The notes under the pieces were generated by a model that was given only the letters and a program-made list of their open reading frames with translations, was not told where the DNA came from and made no database searches. From the NCBI GenBank assembly GCA_017460265.1, contig JAFUBJ010000101.1, positions 1 through 8,842 on the forward strand: DNA of 8,842 bases, given 5' to 3'. Both the position numbers and the translations under genes were made by a program. Each line of letters begins with the position of its first letter. Position 1 is the stretch's first letter. This stretch comes from Atopobiaceae bacterium. Lineage in GTDB: Bacteria; Actinomycetota; Coriobacteriia; Coriobacteriales; Atopobiaceae. Of the stretch, positions 1-4,034 are shown piece by piece.

Positions 1-1
1 C

Positions 2-1306
2 TTACAGGTAGCGGTCCAAGGCCTTCTCTACGTTGGCCATCTTGCGCGGACGCGGGTTCTTGACAAGCTGCCCGCGGCACATCACATAGCGCAGCTTCCT
101 CAGACGTGAGAGATCCTCGAGCGGATTAGCATCGCACACGATAAGGTCGGCGCTCTTCCCCGCCTCCAGGCTTCCCGTCTCGTCTCCCAGGCCCACGATC
201 CGTGCATTGCCCAATGTGGCGGTGTGCAGCGCAAAGTCGGGTGTGACATCGCAGTATTTGACAAAGTAGTGCACCTCACGCCACATGTCATAGTGTGTGA
301 TGAAGGGGCAGCCTGAATCGGTCCCCAGACCAACCGGAATGCCCTCGCTCAGGCACGCCTTGGCACACTCGATGATGCCTTCCATAACAACCTTGCCGTT
401 GGCCTTGGCAATCTCTGGCGCATGGCTCTCCTCCAACGGGAAGAGCGCATAGGGCAACGCAGGACTGATGGTGCAGATATCTGAAGCGCCACGTTCGCGG
501 AAGAGATCAAGAATCTGCTCGTCGGGCTGGGCACCATGCTCGATGGTGTCCACGCCATTTTCGAGCGCCACGCGCACGCCTTCGGGACTCTCCACATGTG
601 CGCACACGCGAGACCCCAGCTCATGAGCCTGATCGCAGGCAGCACGCACGATCTCTGGCGGCATGCGAAGCACGCCGGGCTCACCCTCCTCGGACGCATC
701 CATCACGCCGCCCGTGATCATGAGCTTAATCCAGTCAGGCTTGGTTGCGGCAATCTGGCGCACGTGCGCGGCAGCTTCCTCTGGCGAGGAGGCTTCCGTA
801 GCAAGCGAGCCGGCAAAGTGACCACCTGGGACGGAAACGCCCGTATTGCAGACAAGCATACGTGGACCAAGGGCCTTGCCGGCATCGATGCGGTCGCGAA
901 TCTGGCCGTCAAAGTCCAGGATGCCGCCCACGGTGCGCAGCGTGGTCACGCCCGAGAGCAGCTCGGTCTTGGCGAGGCTTGCGCACATGGCTCGGTAGCC
1001 CGCGAGCACAGGCGGCACCTTGGTGAGCGTATCAAAGAGCTTCTTGTAGTCGACGGGCTTGGAATTGGCCCGGGGCGGCTTTCCCGAGGCGGCGATATGC
1101 GCATGCAGATTGATGAGGCCGGGCATAACCCAAGCCCCTGCAAGGTCGATAACCTCATAGCCCATGAGCTGGGACGCAGGTAGGTCTCCCACCGCAACGA
1201 TGCGGTCCTCGTCTACGAGCACCGCCCAGCCATCGTGGACCGCCATGCGGCCCTCATCTTCCAGCGTTCCGTCCAGCACGTGACCATTCACCAACGCGTA
1301 CTTCAT
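2..1306 (-). CDS. Metal-dependent amidohydrolase (imidazolonepropionase/prolidase-like)
   Basis: This 434-aa cytoplasmic enzyme belongs to the amidohydrolase superfamily, in the group that includes Xaa-Pro dipeptidase-like and Zn-carboxypeptidase-like members. Seen in the sequence: an N-terminal beta-sandwich segment (about 1-60), then the metal motif HAH (H68, H70) in PGLINLHAH. These are followed by K194 in WIKLMITGG (the likely carboxylated lysine), H237 in CAHVES, H257 in DTIEHGA and D330 in GLGTDSG. The C-terminal GxLEAGKSADLIV block closes the sandwich. All expected ligands for a binuclear metal site are present, so it should be active, probably cleaving an amide, peptide or cyclic amide bond. 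The substrate cannot be read from sequence. The start is set at 1306 because GGAAGGGGGG lies just upstream; an extension to 1354 has no ribosome site and looks non-coding. The stop is TAA at 2-4, so the gene is complete. It lies 69 nt behind the GatZ-like gene and is probably co-transcribed. Confidence 0.9.
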   Translation of the reverse strand: MKYALVNGHVLDGTLEDEGRMAVHDGWAVLVDEDRIVAVGDLPASQLMGYEVIDLAGAWVMPGLINLHAHIAASGKPPRANSKPVDYKKLFDTLTKVPPVLAGYRAMCASLAKTELLSGVTTLRTVGGILDFDGQIRDRIDAGKALGPRMLVCNTGVSVPGGHFAGSLATEASSPEEAAAHVRQIAATKPDWIKLMITGGVMDASEEGEPGVLRMPPEIVRAACDQAHELGSRVCAHVESPEGVRVALENGVDTIEHGAQPDEQILDLFRERGASDICTISPALPYALFPLEESHAPEIAKANGKVVMEGIIECAKACLSEGIPVGLGTDSGCPFITHYDMWREVHYFVKYCDVTPDFALHTATLGNARIVGLGDETGSLEAGKSADLIVCDANPLEDLSRLRKLRYVMCRGQLVKNPRPRKMANVEKALDRYL

Positions 1307-1375
1307 AGTGCCCCCCTTCCGTTGTCTTCCCCCCAAAAAACAATCGCACCCCAAAGCACAACCTTGGCAAAGGCC

Positions 1376-2659
1376 CTACTCCCTCAGCGCCTCCTTGATG
1401 CGGGAAGTAACGCCCACCATGTTGTAGCCCTCCACAAACTGCTGAATGGAGCGCTTCACGCAGTTGACGGCATAGCGCTGCGCATCGATGTGGCAGGCAG
1501 CCAAGTTGGCAGCGTTTTTGGCAACTTCAGCCTTCACCTCGGGCTCGTTAAAGGTGTAGTGACCCGCAATGTCAAGGATGGCCAGGGCCTTCTCGTCGTT
1601 GGCAAAGATCTGCTCCACCGTGAGCTTGGTGTCGTCGCCCACCATCCACTTGCGCCAGCGTTCGGTGCGAATGGCATGGTCAAGCAGCACGTCGCGCAGA
1701 TTGGAGGCGTCCTCTGCCTTGATGAGGCCCTTCTCCACCAACGTCTGCTCAAGATGGGCAAGACGCAGGTAGGCACGAGTCTCCTCCGTGCCAAACTGCG
1801 GCGCCACGTTGCTCGCCGTAACGCCCGCAGCCTGATGGATGAGCATCGTTTCGTCGTCCAAATAGTCGCAGTTGTGCTCCTTCAGGCCCACGCCGTAGCT
1901 TGCCGCCATCTGCGCCAGCTCCACGGCGTTTTCAAAGTCGTAGGTACCCACCTGATCGGTCATGCGCACCAGCGTACCAGTCTGGCCGACGATGAAGGTG
2001 GGCATCGGCAGGCCACGCTGGCCCAGCTCAACTTTGAGCTGCTCAATAAACAGCTGGTACTTATCGGTGGTGGTGAGGCCACCGTTGGTCTCTTCGGTGC
2101 CCACCTCATAGCCAATGGGCGCAAGTCCCATCTCCTTGCGCTTGTCCTCGCACCACTGAATGAGGTCGACGGTGCGGCGCAGCACCACGTCAAGAGGAAT
2201 GACCTTGCCAATCTCGAAGGGGTCCTTGGTGGGGTCAATCATGAGCAGGTCGAAGCCAGCCTCCATGTCGGCCTGATAGCTGCGGCGGGCAATGTCCATG
2301 GCCTCGACCTCGGGCAGGTGGGCGTTACGCTCCTCGTCGCGCTGCCACGGGCCACCATGGTCGCGGCAGAGATAGTAGTCGCCCGTATAGCCCGCGGCAT
2401 CGGCGGCAGCCTTGATGTCAGCGGCAAAGCGGAACTGATCCCAGCCGTTCACGTAGCCGGCTCCAAACTCGTCCGAGTCAACCTGGTTGCGGCTGGCAAT
2501 GAACATGGGCGGGAAGTCAAAGTCCCGCGCCAGCTCGAAGGTAGCCTGCAACAGGTTGGGTGACATGGGCCCAATGCCAATCAAGGTGGATGGCTTGCCT
2601 TGCTCGGTAAGCTTGAGCATGCCTTCGACAGCTTGCATGATGGTGAGCTCGTTTGCCAT
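1376..2659 (-). CDS. GatZ/KbaZ-family protein (class II tagatose-bisphosphate aldolase 'non-catalytic subunit'-like)
   Basis: This 427-aa protein has the length and motif order of the GatZ/KbaZ family, a TIM-barrel family named for the accessory subunit of class II D-tagatose-1,6-bisphosphate aldolase. Visible landmarks shared with E. coli GatZ are SRNQV (56-60), CRDHGGPW (D100, H101; GGDHLGP in GatZ), the LMIDPTKD strand (D142), YEVGTEE (E185, E189; VIGTE in GatZ) and KEHNCDY (H262, D265; EAHSTDY in GatZ). The rest is divergent, so this is a remote subgroup rather than a GatZ orthologue. No GatY/KbaY catalytic subunit is present in the window. The retained DH, E and HxxDY residues suggest its own active site; some family members are reported to epimerise ketoses or ketose phosphates at C4, which is a candidate role here. 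Start 2659 is chosen for the AAAGGAG site 6 nt upstream; the longer form from 2710 has none. It is probably the first gene of an operon with the amidohydrolase. It could act on a sugar, sugar acid or their phosphates. Confidence 0.82.
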   Translation of the reverse strand: MANELTIMQAVEGMLKLTEQGKPSTLIGIGPMSPNLLQATFELARDFDFPPMFIASRNQVDSDEFGAGYVNGWDQFRFAADIKAAADAAGYTGDYYLCRDHGGPWQRDEERNAHLPEVEAMDIARRSYQADMEAGFDLLMIDPTKDPFEIGKVIPLDVVLRRTVDLIQWCEDKRKEMGLAPIGYEVGTEETNGGLTTTDKYQLFIEQLKVELGQRGLPMPTFIVGQTGTLVRMTDQVGTYDFENAVELAQMAASYGVGLKEHNCDYLDDETMLIHQAAGVTASNVAPQFGTEETRAYLRLAHLEQTLVEKGLIKAEDASNLRDVLLDHAIRTERWRKWMVGDDTKLTVEQIFANDEKALAILDIAGHYTFNEPEVKAEVAKNAANLAACHIDAQRYAVNCVKRSIQQFVEGYNMVGVTSRIKEALRE

Positions 2660-2720
2660 GGTGTCTCCTTTGCTGAGCTGGGCAGATATGGTGTTTTGTA
2701 TCCCTTTCAAGTGTACTCAT
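2517..2720 (-). other. Possible upstream ORF overlapping the GatZ-like start
   Basis: On the minus strand an ATG at 2718-2720 is preceded by GGAAAGGAGA with 8 nt spacing, a ribosome site as good as that of the downstream gene. The reading frame (MSTLERDTKHH...) runs 67 codons, past the GatZ-like start at 2659 and about 140 nt into that gene in another frame. The part before 2659 is about 20 codons. It may be a translated leader that tunes expression of the GatZ-like gene, or the relic of a gene start left by a rearrangement beside the toxin-antitoxin block. The overlapping part looks like a codon-bias shadow (His/Arg/Ala-rich). No homology is recognised, so treat it as weak. Confidence 0.2.
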
Positions 2721-2791
2721 CCTGAGGTCTCCTTTCCTGCTGCGACTCCTGAAGGGCTCTGGAAACTCACGAATGGCTTCTGAGGAATAGA

Positions 2792-2820
2792 TTTACAGAA
2801 GGTACTAGATTAGATACTAT
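2792..2820 (+). promoter_or_regulatory. Candidate sigma-70-type promoter of the toxin-antitoxin genes
   Basis: TTTACA at 2792-2797 matches the -35 consensus TTGACA at 5 of 6 positions. At 17 nt spacing, TACTAT at 2815-2820 matches TATAAT at 4 of 6; an alternative -10 is TATATT at 2818-2823 (5 of 6, 20 nt spacing). Transcription would start near 2827-2832, about 25-30 nt ahead of the antitoxin ATG at 2856. The -10 lies inside the palindrome at 2805-2838, so a protein bound there would block polymerase. Confidence 0.55.
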
Positions 2821-2838
2821 ATTTTGTATCTAATCTAG
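2805..2838. promoter_or_regulatory. Perfect 13-bp inverted repeat, probable toxin-antitoxin operator
   Basis: The arms CTAGATTAGATAC (2805-2817) and GTATCTAATCTAG (2826-2838) are exact reverse complements, separated by the 8-nt A+T spacer TATATTTT. The repeat sits immediately upstream of the first antitoxin gene and covers the candidate -10 element. Phd/YefM-type antitoxins, alone or with their toxins, are known to repress their own operon by binding palindromes at the promoter, and this site fits that pattern well. It is not a good terminator: the arms are A+T-rich and no U tract follows at the right place. The repeat itself is seen directly; its operator role is inference. Confidence 0.7.
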
Positions 2839-2855
2839 GATTAAGGAGTGTCCTC

Positions 2856-3149
2856 ATGCTTGCCAGCTTCCCCTCTTCATCGCTCAAGACAAACCAGCGG
2901 GAGGTCAAAGACGCCGCCCTGTCAGAACCGGTCCTGGTGACGGACAGCGACAACCAGAACTACCTCTTTGGCAATGTACAGGCGCTAACGCGCGCAACTA
3001 GCAACTTCATGGAGGAGGTGTCATACGAGAGACGCATACTCTTTGGAGCCATTCGCGGCAGCATTTCCATCGCGCGTGGTGACTACATATCAGGCACTTT
3101 TGAAGAGGTAATGGCCGAAATGGAACGCCGAAGGCTAGCGAATGGCTAA
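2856..3149 (+). CDS. Phd/YefM-like antitoxin
   Basis: This 97-aa protein has the N-terminal signature of Phd/YefM antitoxins: SSSLKTNQREVKD (about residues 7-19), then a strand EPVLVTDSDNQNYLF (about 24-38), giving the DNA-binding half. The C-terminal half, ending in EEVMAEMERRR, should be the flexible, helical toxin-neutralising tail; it is longer than usual and contains RRILFGAIRGSISIARG, which I do not recognise. AAGGAG at 2843-2848 is spaced 7 nt from ATG 2856, fixing the start. Its last 8 nt (3142-3149) overlap the start of the toxin gene, the tight coupling typical of these pairs. It probably represses the operon through the palindrome at 2805-2838. The antitoxin class is well supported by order, size and motif; the partner is inferred from overlap. 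Confidence 0.82.
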   Translation: MLASFPSSSLKTNQREVKDAALSEPVLVTDSDNQNYLFGNVQALTRATSNFMEEVSYERRILFGAIRGSISIARGDYISGTFEEVMAEMERRRLANG

Positions 3150-3411
3150 GGTTCTTGTCACCGGACCGTTTGTTAATGCCCGAAACGCCGTTCAATCGAC
3201 ACGCCTTCGTGACCGAATTGACTCTATGATCTGCTCCGTTTCACAAATGCCACTTATGGGCGCACTGGAGGGGAATCGCAGGGCAATCCGCGCTTTTGGG
3301 CCAAAGGTCAGAAGAGCTGTCGTTAAGCCCTATGTCATCATCTATCGCTACGACGAGCCGTCAGACACCGTCTTTGTCCTTGACCTCATCTACGGACCAC
3401 AGATTCGCTAA
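3142..3411 (+). CDS. RelE/ParE-like toxin
   Basis: This 89-aa basic protein is a likely RelE/ParE-superfamily toxin. The C-terminal block VVKPYVIIYRYDE (about 60-72) followed by DTVFVLDLIYGPQ has the pattern of the core strands of RelE/ParE proteins (rhYRIIYxVdedxxxVxVLdVxHrR). The N-terminal strand MAKVLVT and the helix containing RLRDRIDSM complete a shortened version of the fold. The superfamily includes ribosome-dependent mRNA endonucleases (RelE) and gyrase inhibitors (ParE); this sequence alone does not decide between them, because catalytic residues vary. The start ATG 3142 lies inside the antitoxin gene, 8 nt before its end, implying translational coupling. The TAA at 3409-3411 touches the next reading frame (TAATG), so the three genes form one transcript. 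It could alternatively be an inactive relative, since it is short and divergent. Confidence 0.75.
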   Translation: MAKVLVTGPFVNARNAVQSTRLRDRIDSMICSVSQMPLMGALEGNRRAIRAFGPKVRRAVVKPYVIIYRYDEPSDTVFVLDLIYGPQIR

Positions 3412-3425
3412 TGAGAGGTATTGCC

Positions 3426-3956
3426 ATGTACGAGCACGTGTATTCCTCAACCCAACTCAAGACCAACCTGCGTGAAATCAAAGACATCGCAAAGAACAAC
3501 ATGGTCTACATCACAGAGAACGGGGTCATCTCCTACTTCTTCTGCTCGGTAGAAGTTTACAACGACCTTATGGACAAAATCGCCAAAAGGGCAAGCTGGG
3601 AGGCAAGCGTCGGCGCACTACTTGACTGGGCAGACGAGGACACCCATGAGGACGACGTGCTGCTCGATGACCACACGAGCGCATCCATGGCCTTTCTTGA
3701 GGGAATACGCATGGCTGACTATTCGCTCGATCAGCCCAATCTTCGCTGTGCCATTGAGTACGTGTCCAAGGACCCCAAGGTCGGCATGGCCATCTCGAAA
3801 GACGTTGTTCGCAAGGCTCCCAAGGCAAGCACGCCGTACAAGTACTACTGCTCCGGTTACGACATCATCTATGAACATGACGAGGAGACGGGAAAGACCG
3901 TGCTCTGCGGATTTGTCGAGTCGTCGGACTCCTTTGACCTGCCGCCGCTGGGATGA
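3426..3956 (+). CDS. Phd/YefM antitoxin head fused to a RelE/ParE-like C-terminal domain
   Basis: This 176-aa protein starts like the first antitoxin: SSTQLKTNLREIKD (7-20), then MVYITENGVISYFF (26-39) and SVEVYNDLM, the Phd/YefM head. Residues 58-82 (ALLDWADEDTHEDD) are acidic and may form the linker or neutralising tail. The C-terminal part (about 96-168) ends in YCSGYDIIYEHDEETGKTVLCGFVE, which matches the toxin signature of the upstream gene (YVIIYRYDE..DTVFVLDL). One polypeptide thus seems to carry both antitoxin and toxin modules. The start at 3426 is preferred because GAGAGG at 3413-3418 is spaced 7 nt; an ATG at 3411 overlapping the toxin stop would add 5 residues. An internal ATG at 3711 with its own ribosome site could release the toxin part alone. 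The fusion may be self-neutralised, or the toxin part may be degenerate and serve as a regulator. The head assignment is firm; the tail assignment is moderate. Confidence 0.72.
   Translation: MYEHVYSSTQLKTNLREIKDIAKNNMVYITENGVISYFFCSVEVYNDLMDKIAKRASWEASVGALLDWADEDTHEDDVLLDDHTSASMAFLEGIRMADYSLDQPNLRCAIEYVSKDPKVGMAISKDVVRKAPKASTPYKYYCSGYDIIYEHDEETGKTVLCGFVESSDSFDLPPLG
3699..3713 (+). promoter_or_regulatory. Internal ribosome site and in-frame ATG in the fusion gene
   Basis: GAGGG at 3699-3703 lies 7 nt ahead of an in-frame ATG at 3711 (Met96 of the fusion protein). Starting here would give an 81-aa protein (3711-3956) beginning MADYSLDQPN and consisting of just the RelE/ParE-like part, close to the size of a free toxin. 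This position coincides with the expected boundary between the antitoxin and toxin modules. It may be a live second start, or the fossil ribosome site of a formerly separate toxin gene that became fused by loss of the antitoxin stop. Confidence 0.35.
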
Positions 3957-4008
3957 TCCTGACTTGTCGCACGTGAGTTGACCATATGTGATCCCGCGTG
4001 ACACACAA

Positions 4009-4033
4009 TGGGACAAAACTACAAGGGGTCCCA
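4009..4033 (+). promoter_or_regulatory. Small hairpin around the ribosome site of the ADP-ribosylglycohydrolase gene
   Basis: TGGGAC (4009-4014) and GTCCCA (4028-4033) are perfect complements around a 13-nt loop that contains most of the AAGGGG ribosome site (4023-4028) for the ATG at 4035. In mRNA this 6-bp stem could modulate ribosome access. In the 78-nt gap upstream, TTGACC at 3978-3983 resembles a -35 box, but no good -10 follows (CACAAT at 4004-4009 is 20 nt away), so a separate promoter is uncertain. A chance hairpin is quite possible. Confidence 0.25.
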
Positions 4034-4034
4034 C

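Larger units (their letters stand above)
2660..2855. other. Divergent intergenic region
   Basis: These 196 nt separate the minus-strand catabolic genes from the plus-strand toxin-antitoxin genes. The part nearest the antitoxin (about 2780-2840) is strikingly A+T-rich compared with the flanking genes and holds a perfect inverted repeat and a promoter candidate, listed separately. The part nearest the GatZ-like gene (2660-2760) would be its 5' leader and carries two AAAGGAG sites. No convincing independent minus-strand promoter was found there. No terminator or RNA gene is evident. Confidence 0.7.

Noticed and set aside
536..1183. Plus-strand open frame antisense to the amidohydrolase
   Set aside because: The opposite strand holds every catalytic motif of the amidohydrolase; this frame has no recognisable motif and is a composition shadow.
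1307..1375. Terminator or promoter in the 69-nt gap between the GatZ-like gene and the amidohydrolase
   Set aside because: Only a short imperfect CCTTTGCCAAGG dyad and a T/G-rich run were seen; nothing strong enough to separate the two genes transcriptionally.
1235..2563. Long plus-strand open frame antisense to the GatZ-like gene (442 codons)
   Set aside because: It lies wholly against well-supported minus-strand genes, has no ribosome site worth noting and a composition (His/Leu/Val-rich) typical of the reverse complement of high-GC coding DNA.
2805..2838. Palindrome as a transcription terminator of the minus-strand or plus-strand genes
   Set aside because: The arms are A+T-rich, it lies upstream of genes on both strands, and no gene ends beside it; the position fits an operator.
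4008..4034. ATG at 4008 as start of the dual eraser
   Set aside because: No ribosome site precedes it, while ATG 4035 has AAGGGG at the right distance and leads directly into the conserved ARH N-terminus.
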